NCBI GenBank assembly: GCA_900548695.1
Contig: URLC01000001.1
Span: 62,001-126,000 of the forward strand
Source of the DNA: an uncultured Mycoplasmatota bacterium
Lineage (GTDB): Bacteria > Bacillota_I > Bacilli_A > RF39 > UBA660
Length of the DNA stretch: 64,000 nt
Reading direction: 5' to 3'
The notes under the pieces were generated by a model, which worked only from the letters and a program-made list of their open reading frames with translations, made no database searches and was not told the origin of the DNA. The position numbers and the translations under genes were made by a program. Positions 37,029-45,680 of the stretch are shown piece after piece. Position 1 is the first letter of the stretch. Each line of letters opens with the position of its first letter.

Positions 37029-38981
37029 TTAATTTCCGGATTTCATTTCAAATAAAATATCTCGTAACTCCATAGCACGTTCGAAATCTAGGGCTTTGGC
37101 AGCTTCTCTCATCTCTTGTTCTAGTGATTCTACAGTTTTAGCTAATTCTTTTTTAGTCATCTTCTTTTGTTTCTTTGTTCCTGATTCATCAGTATTACTA
37201 ATTACTTCTCTTATTTCTTTATTAATTGTTTTAGGAACAATTCCATGTTCCTCATTGTATTTCTCTTGAATTTTTCTACGTCTTGCTGTTTCTTCTATGG
37301 TTTCTTTCATTGAATCTGTAATTTTATCACCATACATAATAACGTGTCCATTCGCATTTCTAGCGCAACGCCCAACTGTTTGAATTAAACTTCTACTACT
37401 ACGTAAGAATCCTTCTTTATCAGCATCCAATATGGCAATAAGAGATACTTCTGGTATATCAATTCCTTCTCGTAATAAGTTGATTCCAACAACAACATCA
37501 TATTTTCCAATTCGTAAATCGTGAATTATTTGTAATCTTTCTAGTGTTTTTATTTCAGAATGAAGGTATGCTACTTTTATATCTAACTCTTTTAAATAAT
37601 TTGTTAACTCTTCCGACATACGAATTGTTAAGGTTGTTACTAAGACTCTTTCATTTTTTTCAATTCTATCTCTTATTTCTCCGACCAAATCATCTATTTG
37701 TCCTTCGGTCTTTCTCACTTCAATAGTTGGATCTAGAAGTCCTGTTGGTCTAATTATTTGCTCTACGTATTTATTATTTGTATGTTCTAGCTCCAAATCA
37801 CCTGGTGTTGCGGATACATATATAACTTGATTGATTTTCTTTTCGAATTCTTCATATTTTAATGGTCTATTGTCTAGTGCACTTGGTAGTCTAAACCCAT
37901 AATCAACTAAATTCATTTTTCTAGCTCTATCTCCGTTATACATACCTCTTACTTGTGGTAGTGTGACATGAGACTCATCAACTACAAGAAGATAGTCTTT
38001 TGGGAAGAAATCCATTAAAGTTGTGGGTGTTTCGCCTTTTTTTCTTCCAGCCATGGGAGCAGAATAGTTTTCAATACCAGAGCAAAAACCCGTTTCTTCT
38101 AGCATTTCAATATCATAGTTGGTCCTTTGTTCCAAACGTTCTGCTGCTAACAACTTGTTATTTTCTTTTAGTTCTTGTAATCTATCTTTTAACTCTTCTT
38201 TTATACGCACAATAGCAGATTTTAATTTTTCATCACTTACAACGAAGTGACTAGCTGGAAAAAGGCTTAAATTCTTCTTGCTGGAAATAATCGCTCCAGT
38301 TAAGGTGTCTACTTCACTAATACGATCAATTTCCGAACCAAAGAATTCAACTCTATATCCAGTTGTATTTTGGTATGATGGAATAATTTCGACTATATCT
38401 CCTCTTACTCTAAAAGTACCTCTTTTAAAATCTAAATCATTACGTTCATAAAGCATATCCACTAATTTGGTTAACATGTCATTTCTATCCATTTCTTCAC
38501 CAACAGATAAAGTTAACATTTTATTTTTATATTCTTCTACTTCTCCTATACCATAAATACACGAAACACTAGCAACGACAATGACATCATCGCGGGATAA
38601 TAAACTACTGGTTGCCGCATGACGAAGTTCATCTATTTCATCATTAATAGATGAATCTTTTTCAATATATGTATCTGTTGATGGAACATATGCCTCTGGT
38701 TGATAATAGTCATAATAGGAAACAAAATATTCCACTCTATTTTCAGGAAATAATTCTTTTAATTCAGAATATAATTGTCCTGCTAAAGTTTTATTATGGG
38801 CAAGGACTAAAGTTGGCTTATTAACTTCTTTGATTACATTCGCAATAGTAAAGGTTTTTCCTGTTCCTGTTGCACCTAAAAGAACCTGTTCTTTTTTTCC
38901 TTCTTTAATTCCCTTTACCAATTCTTTTATTGCGGTTGGTTGATCTCCAGAAGGTTTAAATTTTGATATTAGTTTAAACAT
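37029..38981 (-). CDS. uvrB: Excinuclease ABC subunit B
   Basis: Helicase-like subunit that loads on damage and recruits UvrC, 650 residues. Walker [13 protein letters not shown], beta-hairpin [20 protein letters not shown], motif [11 protein letters not shown] and motif [10 protein letters not shown]. The C-terminal UVR domain ([15 protein letters not shown]) binds UvrC. Start at 38981 behind GGAGG; the in-frame codon at 39017 lacks a ribosome binding site. No consensus LexA box was found upstream, in contrast to uvrA. Confidence 0.97.
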   Translation of the reverse strand: MFKLISKFKPSGDQPTAIKELVKGIKEGKKEQVLLGATGTGKTFTIANVIKEVNKPTLVLAHNKTLAGQLYSELKELFPENRVEYFVSYYDYYQPEAYVPSTDTYIEKDSSINDEIDELRHAATSSLLSRDDVIVVASVSCIYGIGEVEEYKNKMLTLSVGEEMDRNDMLTKLVDMLYERNDLDFKRGTFRVRGDIVEIIPSYQNTTGYRVEFFGSEIDRISEVDTLTGAIISSKKNLSLFPASHFVVSDEKLKSAIVRIKEELKDRLQELKENNKLLAAERLEQRTNYDIEMLEETGFCSGIENYSAPMAGRKKGETPTTLMDFFPKDYLLVVDESHVTLPQVRGMYNGDRARKMNLVDYGFRLPSALDNRPLKYEEFEKKINQVIYVSATPGDLELEHTNNKYVEQIIRPTGLLDPTIEVRKTEGQIDDLVGEIRDRIEKNERVLVTTLTIRMSEELTNYLKELDIKVAYLHSEIKTLERLQIIHDLRIGKYDVVVGINLLREGIDIPEVSLIAILDADKEGFLRSSRSLIQTVGRCARNANGHVIMYGDKITDSMKETIEETARRRKIQEKYNEEHGIVPKTINKEIREVISNTDESGTKKQKKMTKKELAKTVESLEQEMREAAKALDFERAMELRDILFEMKSGN

Positions 38982-39210
38982 ATTTTTTTCCTCCTTACTA
39001 TGACCATAGCCAACCAAACAATTAGTATTCTCAGTTGAAAAGTTCGTATTCCTCTGATAACATCCTATACTTTTTGGTAAAAAATGATAAAATATGGATC
39101 TAGGTCATAAATTCACTAAATACCACTAAACATTTTTATTAACCTATTTTAACACTTATTTTTCAATAAAACAAGAAATGCACAGTGTGTTGTTTAACAT
39201 TTTAATTTGA

Positions 39211-39648
39211 AATTTTTATTCATTAATCAATAGATTTTTAAATAAATTAATTTTAATTATTATTTTAGGAGTATTAATATTTTGTAGAAAACCTAGTTAT
39301 AGGGAGATTAAGGAAAAATTAGAAGTAACTAAATATACAGTAGTATATGATTTAACGGCTAATGAAGAATTGAAAAAGCAAATAAATGATACTAAATTAA
39401 TAAGGGAAATAACAAACATATTAAATGAAGCAAAAATAGATAATAGTAGATGGGAAACTACTACAGGTAACAAATATAGACTTGAACTCTATGATAATAG
39501 TAACAAAATGATAATCCAAGTTTTTATCAACATAAACTATAATAACCCAGTATATATTAAGTACAAAGATTATGACTATTCTTTAAAACTTAAACAAACT
39601 GAATTATTAAATACCATTATAAATAATTATATTGAATTAAATTCCTAA
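39211..39648 (+). pseudogene. Open frame without a proper start; probably a decayed small membrane/lipoprotein gene
   Basis: The frame is open from 39211 to the stop at 39648. It encodes a hydrophobic leader (NKLILIIILGVLIFCRKPSY) then a charged domain of about 115 residues ending NNYIELNS. No ATG, GTG or TTG occurs in frame before TTG at 39370, which would cut away the leader and a third of the protein and has no ribosome binding site. AGGAG at 39267-39271 precedes only a possible ATA at 39277. Either the start codon has been lost or a rare start is used. Family not recognised. Confidence 0.5.
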
Positions 39649-39661
39649 AAAATATTTATTA

Positions 39662-39700
39662 AAAAAGACTATTGATAAGTTCATTATCGATAGTCTTTTT
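39662..39700. terminator. Terminator after the 39211-39648 frame
   Basis: AAAAAGACTATTGATAA pairs with TTATCGATAGTCTTTTT around GTTCA (one T-G wobble): a 17-bp stem with T run. Suggests the upstream frame is or was transcribed. Confidence 0.8.
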
Positions 39701-39887
39701 CTTAATAATCTTTTAAATTTAAATACTCATTTCTATTATTTGTGTACATTTCAGATAGAGTAATATCAAACTCTTTTAATGTTATTGATTAGTCTGTGTT
39801 TTTATTTCCTGCTGTTAGTCTCTTATTTTAACACTTTGTATTATGAAATACAATAAATTAACTCTTATATTAGTGACTATATAAAAC

Positions 39888-39916
39888 TTTACTTTTCTCT
39901 TCTTTTTATCTATAAT
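39888..39916 (+). promoter_or_regulatory. Promoter of the 39942-40274 gene
   Basis: -35 TTTACT (39888-39893), 17-bp spacer, -10 TATAAT (39911-39916). Confidence 0.65.
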
Positions 39917-39941
39917 AAGAAAACATGTAAGGAGGAGAATT

Positions 39942-40274
39942 ATGAATAGTAAAAAGCAAGATATGAAAGTTCAATATGATTTACTCTTAATTGATGAAGA
40001 TATTGAAAAAATTCCACAAGATAGTTATTTATCAATTAGTTCTAGTGCTATAGAATTTGTACCAAAGTTAGGAGAACAAGAGACTGAAGAATTTTTTAGA
40101 TCAAAAACTGGTATTCATACTTTATATGTTTCTTCTCATCCTGAAAAAATACAGGTAGCCTGTCAATATGCTATAGACACATGTTTTTTAAATAATGGAA
40201 TTAACGATATCGGTAATTTTGATAGAACTTATGAAATTCCATATACTAAACAATTAACAAAAAAACTCTACTAA
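39942..40274 (+). CDS. Hypothetical protein, 110 residues
   Basis: Not recognised. Soluble, acidic N-terminal half (YDLLLIDEDIEKIPQDSYLS) and a stretch HTLYVSSHPEKIQVACQYAI in the middle that could be an alpha/beta core; no signal peptide, no membrane helix. It has a strong AAGGAGG ribosome binding site, a good promoter and its own terminator, so it is very likely expressed as a single gene. Convergent with the GT8 gene. Confidence 0.7.
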   Translation: MNSKKQDMKVQYDLLLIDEDIEKIPQDSYLSISSSAIEFVPKLGEQETEEFFRSKTGIHTLYVSSHPEKIQVACQYAIDTCFLNNGINDIGNFDRTYEIPYTKQLTKKLY

Positions 40275-40287
40275 AAAGTAGAGTTTT
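40262..40287. terminator. Bidirectional terminator
   Basis: AAAACTCTACT-AAAA-AGTAGAGTTTT: 11-bp perfect stem between two convergent genes. Confidence 0.85.
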
Positions 40288-41286
40288 CTATTTTTTACTG
40301 GTTTCTTTCTTTTTATAGAATGTTAATGCAGTTTCTTTTAATACATCTTGTAAACATTCTGGTGTATATGATTTTACTAAAAAGAGACTATTAAATAATA
40401 CTGGATTAGATGATAGAATCTTTTTTATTGATGATAGCTCTTGGAGTTTAAAATCCGGATTTACTTCATATATATATTTTCTAAATATGTTGTTATAGGG
40501 GTTTACTTTGTTATTGGTCCAAGGTTTTATTCCTAATAATCCATAACTATGTAATATTTTTGGATTCATTTTTGATTCTTTTACCATTTCTAAATCTTTA
40601 TCAAACCTATCGCAAAATAAACTTAACGTCAACCCTTGCATTAGACTAATAGCTGGTGACAAATTATAACTCATTGGTAATTCTTCTATATCTGTTTCTA
40701 ATGTGCAATTTAATACATCTTGATCTGGATATATTAACTTTTTAGTTGGATTATCTTTCATAAATTTTATTACTCTTGCTTCACAATTCTCTTTTTTCCA
40801 CCAATTAGTATTTATCTTTAATACTCCGGAATTAAAATATCTACTTACCCCTAAATCCTTAATATAAGATGGATGAGCATTGTCTAACACTGCGTGAATT
40901 TTTCCATGATACTGATTTAAATCATTTAAATCACCTGTTACTATTGTATCTGAATCTAAATATAATAACTCCTCTATATTGTCTAAGTTTTTACCCAGTA
41001 TTTTTTGAAAAAATAATCTAGCATTAGCAACTTGAGTGTCTTGCCATCCGGGAATCTGATATTTTTCTAAATGAAATTCCTCAATAGGATAAAATGATAA
41101 GGTAACATTAGGAAATTTATCTAATAGTATTTGTACTTTCTTATCGTCATGATCTAAAAAACCTTCTGTCATCATATGAATCCTTATATTTTCAATTTGA
41201 GAATTATCAATTACTGATAATATAGATGCTAAAGTTATATTTAAATAACTTCTATTAGTTGCATATAAAATATCTAGATGTTTCAT
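40288..41286 (-). CDS. Glycosyltransferase family 8
   Basis: 332-residue GT-A fold retaining glycosyltransferase. Starts LDILYATNRSYLNITLASIL, has the metal-binding DxD at Asp111/Asp113 (LLYLDSDTIV) and the acceptor-side motif YFNSGVLKINTNWW and IYPDQDVLN, all typical of GT8 (galactosyl/glucosyltransferases of cell-surface glycans). No membrane helix. Lone gene, so donor and acceptor are unknown; no polysaccharide cluster surrounds it. Confidence 0.92.
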   Translation of the reverse strand: MKHLDILYATNRSYLNITLASILSVIDNSQIENIRIHMMTEGFLDHDDKKVQILLDKFPNVTLSFYPIEEFHLEKYQIPGWQDTQVANARLFFQKILGKNLDNIEELLYLDSDTIVTGDLNDLNQYHGKIHAVLDNAHPSYIKDLGVSRYFNSGVLKINTNWWKKENCEARVIKFMKDNPTKKLIYPDQDVLNCTLETDIEELPMSYNLSPAISLMQGLTLSLFCDRFDKDLEMVKESKMNPKILHSYGLLGIKPWTNNKVNPYNNIFRKYIYEVNPDFKLQELSSIKKILSSNPVLFNSLFLVKSYTPECLQDVLKETALTFYKKKETSKK

Positions 41287-41411
41287 ATTTTCACCTTTTT
41301 CTTATATAAACGTAAGTTTTTCTCGTTAAATAGTTTTTCAAATTAGTAATTATTTATTTAATATATATGGTTTATATTATATGTCTACTTTAATAATCTT
41401 AAAACAGGAGT

Positions 41412-41441
41412 AAAAAATAATTCCTAAAATTTTAGGAATTA
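41412..41441 (-). terminator. Terminator of the 848-residue protein gene
   Basis: A 24-nt perfect palindrome (TAATTCCTAAAA/TTTTAGGAATTA) followed by TTTTTT on the minus strand. Confidence 0.8.
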
Positions 41442-43978
41442 CTTGCAACTTTTGCTGCTTTTTTATACCTTCTAATCATTTGTTTCACATTCTTATCATT
41501 TATATTATTCAAGCAAGATGGGACATATTCTCGTTTGCTATTTAATTTAGTTAGTAACCCTTTTACTTCTTCTGATGCTTCTTCTGGCTCATAAGTACCT
41601 CTTTCAAACTTATGTAAAGTATTTAATAAATAAACTCCTGTTTCTGTTTCTGGGTTTAACTCTATAGTACTATCAGTAGTTTTTTCTGAAACATAGTAGC
41701 TTTCTGTTACTTGATCTAAGACTTCAAATATTTTATGAGCTTTATGTTTAGAAACTTTCATTAAGTCTGATACCATTTCATTATGGTTTTTTAGAATTAA
41801 TCTATCAGAATCTGGTAATCTGCTCTTATAAATGAAGGGAATACTATTGTTAGTGAAATTATAAGCTAACATTTCTGATAGATAAGTACTTACTATCTTA
41901 GTGATAGATGTTTCTTGATATCTATTTTCATCCAACTCTAATTTTTCTTGTAATAAGGCTAACCAACCTTCAAACTCTTTAGCTTCTAAAACCTCACGAT
42001 AATTATCTAAATCTTTAGAAGTTAGAGTTTTACTTATTTTCAAATTAGCTGGTGTAATAGCGGCTTTTTTTAATTTTCCTTCTTTAGTTACTAAGCACTG
42101 AAAGAGCATCGTTGGATAGAGTTTATCTTCAGTAAAAGTTGGTAAAGAAAGGGTATTTGTTTCTAATTCTTTTTGTAATAAATCATTAAAGTTAACTATT
42201 TTAGTAGTATCTAAGATATGAATACCAATATTCTTACTTCCATCTGGTAAGTAACTAATCGAAAATGCAAAAGGTTCTACTCCATCAATTTTGAAAGTTT
42301 TGCAAGTTAGGGTTTCTTGATACGTTGGATATTTCAACCGATTATTATGTTCTACTCCTTCATCTAAAGAGTATTGATATAACTCTTCTTTGGTGGCATC
42401 ATCGATTTTTTCAAAAGTTTCTTTATAATCAAGATTATTAAAAGAATTTTTCTGAAAAGCAATTAATTCTTCTATATCTTCCAAAACTTTACTGGTCGTT
42501 TGATATCCTTTACCTTTTACATATTCGCTAAACTCATTAAGACGAGTGGTATATTTAGTTAATTCTCGTGGTAATAAGTCAACTTCTTTATTAATAAATA
42601 ATTTTATTATTTCCTTATAAAAATCGGGACTTTGATATTCTAGATTTTGATCTAGGAGAGCTAATTTATAATTTTTGATAAATTCATCTAATACCAATAA
42701 TACAAAATGCTCTTTTTCAGTTTTTTCAACTTTTTTTCTAGAGTTACCATTTTTCTTTATACCCTCTTTTCTAGCTCTTTGAAACTCTTCAATTTCTAGT
42801 AAATTTTTTATATAAGGATAATTTCTATCATCTTGTATTAATTTATATAAAATTTCGTAATAGATACTGGTATCTTCATCATACTCATAAAATATAGGTC
42901 TAATCTTAACGAATTCTTTTTCGACTAGACGTAAAAATTCTTTTTCTAAATCTAGACTAGCACTTTGCCCTTTTTTAATACCTTTTCTTGTTTTTTTAAT
43001 AATATCTTCAGCCAGATAAGTTAACTCTTCTAATTCTTTTTTTGGCAAATCTTGAAGATCAGATAATAATTTAGTAATTTCTTCTGGTATTCCATTTTCT
43101 AATTTATAGCCGTACTTTTGAAGATATTTCCCACTTTCTAATCTTCTTAATATACGTTGTAATTCTTGCTCCGTTTTATTTCTTGGCTCTAAAAAATCTT
43201 TGCTTTCAATTAAATCTTCATTGGTAAATTCCAATTTTGTCATATCTTTTATTTGTTTATTTTCTAAATCTATTAATGTAGTGATATCTTTTAAAATGTG
43301 ATGAGCCTTCTTCACTTCAATTGCTAGTGTTTCTAGCTTTTCTTGGAATGGTTTATATTCTTTGGTATTGAGTTTATCGTATAGTACTTTTTTTGTTGTG
43401 GCGCGATTTCTTTTTATATTTGCATCTTCTGCTACCATATTTTTTATTCTTTCGAAAGTTTCTTTTTTATAACGGTCTAATTCTTGGGTTGCTTCTTTAT
43501 AGATTTTTTCCAAATGTCTTAAAATGGTTATTTTCTCGTTGGACATTTGAGATTTAGCATATTCTTCTACTAGCTCTTTCGCTTCTTTACTTACCCAATA
43601 ATTAATGGCATTGATTTCTTCTATCAAATGTTGTTTTCTTTCATTGATACCAATTGATTTTTTCTCTTTTCTTCTATAATTTTCTGGAATGGAAATATTT
43701 CTTTTTATTTCAGACAAGCGTTTTTCTGCTTCTTTTAATTCTTTTATTTCAGTTTGCTTTTCAATTGATAAATCCATTTCTCCTCTTTTGTTATAGGCTC
43801 TTTTCGCTGTTGCTGCTTTTTTTCTTCTTGTGATTAACTCCTTTGTGATTAAAGATAAGAACTCTTTTGTTAATGTTGCTTCAAGCTTTTCTTGCAATTC
43901 TTCTAAGTCTTTGGCATTTTGTATATGAACAATTGCTTCTTCTATTAATTTTTTAGTTTCTTCCTTATTTTGTTCCAT
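41432..43978 (-). CDS. Coiled-coil protein with degenerate RNase II/R-like (RNB) domain
   Basis: 848 residues. About 1-350 and 430-520 are highly charged helices with coiled-coil patterning (KELKEAEKRLSEIKRN and similar). From about 560 to 800 the order of segments follows an RNB domain: KTFKIDGVEPFAFSISYLPD with NIGIHILDTTKIV (compare TIDxxDAKDxDDAIS...GVHIADVSHYV), LVTKEGKLKKAAITPANLKI, STYLSEMLAYNFTNNSIPFI-YKSRLPDSD, and a C-terminal ESYYVSE...YLLNTLHKF in place of the Y..TSPIRRY..H region. The four catalytic Asp and the Arg pair are lost, so nuclease activity is not expected. RNB assignment is my pattern match, not a search result. AGAGGTGAT ribosome binding site; monocistronic. Confidence 0.6.
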   Translation of the reverse strand: MEQNKEETKKLIEEAIVHIQNAKDLEELQEKLEATLTKEFLSLITKELITRRKKAATAKRAYNKRGEMDLSIEKQTEIKELKEAEKRLSEIKRNISIPENYRRKEKKSIGINERKQHLIEEINAINYWVSKEAKELVEEYAKSQMSNEKITILRHLEKIYKEATQELDRYKKETFERIKNMVAEDANIKRNRATTKKVLYDKLNTKEYKPFQEKLETLAIEVKKAHHILKDITTLIDLENKQIKDMTKLEFTNEDLIESKDFLEPRNKTEQELQRILRRLESGKYLQKYGYKLENGIPEEITKLLSDLQDLPKKELEELTYLAEDIIKKTRKGIKKGQSASLDLEKEFLRLVEKEFVKIRPIFYEYDEDTSIYYEILYKLIQDDRNYPYIKNLLEIEEFQRARKEGIKKNGNSRKKVEKTEKEHFVLLVLDEFIKNYKLALLDQNLEYQSPDFYKEIIKLFINKEVDLLPRELTKYTTRLNEFSEYVKGKGYQTTSKVLEDIEELIAFQKNSFNNLDYKETFEKIDDATKEELYQYSLDEGVEHNNRLKYPTYQETLTCKTFKIDGVEPFAFSISYLPDGSKNIGIHILDTTKIVNFNDLLQKELETNTLSLPTFTEDKLYPTMLFQCLVTKEGKLKKAAITPANLKISKTLTSKDLDNYREVLEAKEFEGWLALLQEKLELDENRYQETSITKIVSTYLSEMLAYNFTNNSIPFIYKSRLPDSDRLILKNHNEMVSDLMKVSKHKAHKIFEVLDQVTESYYVSEKTTDSTIELNPETETGVYLLNTLHKFERGTYEPEEASEEVKGLLTKLNSKREYVPSCLNNINDKNVKQMIRRYKKAAKVASNS

Positions 43979-43981
43979 TAT

Positions 43982-44188
43982 ATCACCTCTAATTTCAATT
44001 ACTGTTTTAGATACAAGTTTAGTGGTATTTTCATCGTTAGTATCAAACTTTGGGTATATTTTTTCACCTCTATTAAAGTATTGGTTGTTACACTAACAAT
44101 TTTATCACTGGCTTCTCTCTTTTACTTATTTTTTATCATCTGTTGATAAGAATCCCTCAAAATCCATCTCAATTAGTTTTTATTTCAT
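43982..44188 (-). pseudogene. Probable decayed coding sequence upstream of the 848-residue gene
   Basis: Within a 321-bp gap, GAGGAG at about 44194-44200 is followed by ATG at 44188, an immediate in-frame TAA, then protein-like stretches in shifting frames: KLIEMDFEGFLSTDDKK, then KIVSVTTNTLIEVKKYTQSL, then PKFDTNDENTTKLVSKTVIE. One nonsense codon and about two frameshifts would rebuild a continuous product of about 65 residues. No family recognised. Confidence 0.35.
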
Positions 44189-44261
44189 ACTTTCTCCTCA
44201 CTTTGACTTTATCATACTATTTTGATTTAAAAAAAACAATCTTTTCTTTTTTATATTTTGG

Positions 44262-44270
44262 TGATATAAT
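44262..44270 (+). promoter_or_regulatory. Extended -10 promoter of the kinase-like gene
   Basis: TGATATAAT (TGn plus TATAAT at 44265-44270), without a recognisable -35; GGGAGTGG ribosome binding site follows. Confidence 0.6.
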
Positions 44271-44299
44271 AATACACTCACAAAGGGAGTGGTTAGGTT

Positions 44300-45019
44300 A
44301 TGGATATTTTTATTAATAATCAAAGATATTCTATTGATAAAAAAAACTTTTTAAATGATGGAGCTAGTGGGAACTGTTATAGACTAAAAAAGGAGAACCT
44401 TGACTTATCAGTTAAGATATATCACGAGAAAGATCCTATGGGTTTTGGAGAACCTTGGTTTCCTGATGAAGATACGTTAAAAAAATTAATTGAGTTATCA
44501 CCACAAACCAATCCTATTTTATTGAGTCAGTTTATAGTAAGGGATGAAAATGGTAAATATATAGGTTGCGCTAAAGACTATGTTGATGATTTAGGACTAG
44601 ATACTTTAACAGAAGTTTTTTCACAACCTAAAGGCATTATAATTGATTACTTACAAGAAATTCAGGAGAAAATTCCATTATTTCATGAGGCAGGTATTAT
44701 TTTAGACGATTGGAATACTGATAATATTTTATTTGGTTCGCATTTAGGTAAAGAAGGAATTTATGTTTTTGATGATGGAAACTATTATTTTAGTGATGAT
44801 ACGAGTTCTAATCATCTTGAATTTAACCATTTAATTGAAGATTTAGTTGATAATTTCGTTCCAGAGCACAAATTCGGCAAAGCTAAATCCTATATTTTGA
44901 ATGAAATGTATAATTCGTCTGACTATTTAGAATACTTAATTAGATTAAGCAATAATAGTAATACTTTAGGAGAAGGATTATCTAATCATGTTCAAAAAAT
45001 TAAAATGAAGTACTATTAA
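44300..45019 (+). CDS. Small protein-kinase-like protein
   Basis: 239 residues with the landmarks of the protein-kinase/aminoglycoside-kinase fold: glycine-rich loop LNDGASGNCYRL (18-29), candidate ATP-anchoring Lys39 in LSVKIY, catalytic loop FHEAGIILDDWNTDNILF (128-145; Asp137 and Asn142 in the D-x4-N spacing of HRDxKxxN) and a DFG-equivalent VFDDGNY (Asp159). The activation segment and C-lobe are short. No membrane helix or sensor domain. Role unknown: it could phosphorylate a protein or small molecule, or be a resistance-type or spore-coat-type kinase. Single gene. Confidence 0.65.
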   Translation: MDIFINNQRYSIDKKNFLNDGASGNCYRLKKENLDLSVKIYHEKDPMGFGEPWFPDEDTLKKLIELSPQTNPILLSQFIVRDENGKYIGCAKDYVDDLGLDTLTEVFSQPKGIIIDYLQEIQEKIPLFHEAGIILDDWNTDNILFGSHLGKEGIYVFDDGNYYFSDDTSSNHLEFNHLIEDLVDNFVPEHKFGKAKSYILNEMYNSSDYLEYLIRLSNNSNTLGEGLSNHVQKIKMKYY

Positions 45020-45044
45020 AAGGAATGATTTAATCATTCCTTTT
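45018..45044. terminator. Bidirectional terminator
   Basis: AAAAGGAATGA-TTTAA-TCATTCCTTTT between the convergent kinase-like gene and tsaC. Confidence 0.85.
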
Positions 45045-45612
45045 CTAGTTTGTCAGCAAGAGATCCGGCTCTCAACATTTCAATTTTATCATTTTCAATT
45101 TTTATAATTGTTGACGCTTCATTTTTGACTACTCCGCCATCTAATATGTAGCTGATTTTTTGTTGCATTTTATCTTCTATTTGAGAAACTTCAGTAATTG
45201 CTGCTTTAGATGTTATATTGGCGCTCGTTGCTATTAGAGGTCTACTCACTTTTCTTATGATATTTAATAGCCTTTCATCATTTGGCATTCTAACTGCTAT
45301 ATAGGGTGATGAGGCAGTTAAAATATCTGATACTTTTTCTTTTTTGGGAAAAAGAATAGTTAATGGTCCTGGCCAGTATTTAGAAATTATTTCTTCTGTT
45401 TTTGGAGATATTTCACTTACCACTTTTTCTAACATTTTTCTATCAGAAACTAGAACTAATAATGGTTTATTAAAGCTTCTTTCTTTAGCCTCAAAAACTT
45501 TCTTAATAGTTTCCTCCTTTGTAGCATCTGCAACTATTCCATAAACTGTATCTGTTGGCATAATTACTAAATTTCCTTTTTTTAATTCAGAAATTATTCT
45601 CTCTTCTTGCAT
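45034..45612 (-). CDS. tsaC: L-threonylcarbamoyladenylate synthase (YrdC/TsaC)
   Basis: Makes threonylcarbamoyl-AMP for the t6A37 modification of ANN-decoding tRNAs. 192 residues, single YrdC domain without the Sua5 extension. Motifs: VIMPTDTVYGIVADA, the KxR...KP substrate site KERSFNKPLLVLV, IAVRMPND and SANITSK. Start at the ATG 45612 behind AGAGATGAT; a GTG six codons earlier is less likely. Confidence 0.93.
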   Translation of the reverse strand: MQEERIISELKKGNLVIMPTDTVYGIVADATKEETIKKVFEAKERSFNKPLLVLVSDRKMLEKVVSEISPKTEEIISKYWPGPLTILFPKKEKVSDILTASSPYIAVRMPNDERLLNIIRKVSRPLIATSANITSKAAITEVSQIEDKMQQKISYILDGGVVKNEASTIIKIENDKIEMLRAGSLADKLEKE

Positions 45613-45651
45613 TTTATCATCTCTTTTCACCTTTATTATACTCGCTTTTAT

Positions 45652-45680
45652 AAAAAAAAGAAACTGTTTTCACAGTTTCT
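45652..45680 (-). terminator. Terminator of the ftsE-ftsX-M23 operon
   Basis: AGAAACTGT-GAAA-ACAGTTTCT followed by TTTTTTT on the minus strand, at the stop of the peptidase gene. Confidence 0.85.

Noticed and set aside
39370..39648. TTG at 39370 as a genuine start of a 92-residue protein
   Set aside because: No ribosome binding site, and it would discard an evident hydrophobic leader encoded in the same frame.
44006..44023. 18-bp sequence ACTAAACTTGTATCTAAA repeated (inverted) at 53031-53048
   Set aside because: In 64 kb of AT-rich DNA, identical words of this length and composition are expected about as often by chance, and there is no shared context.
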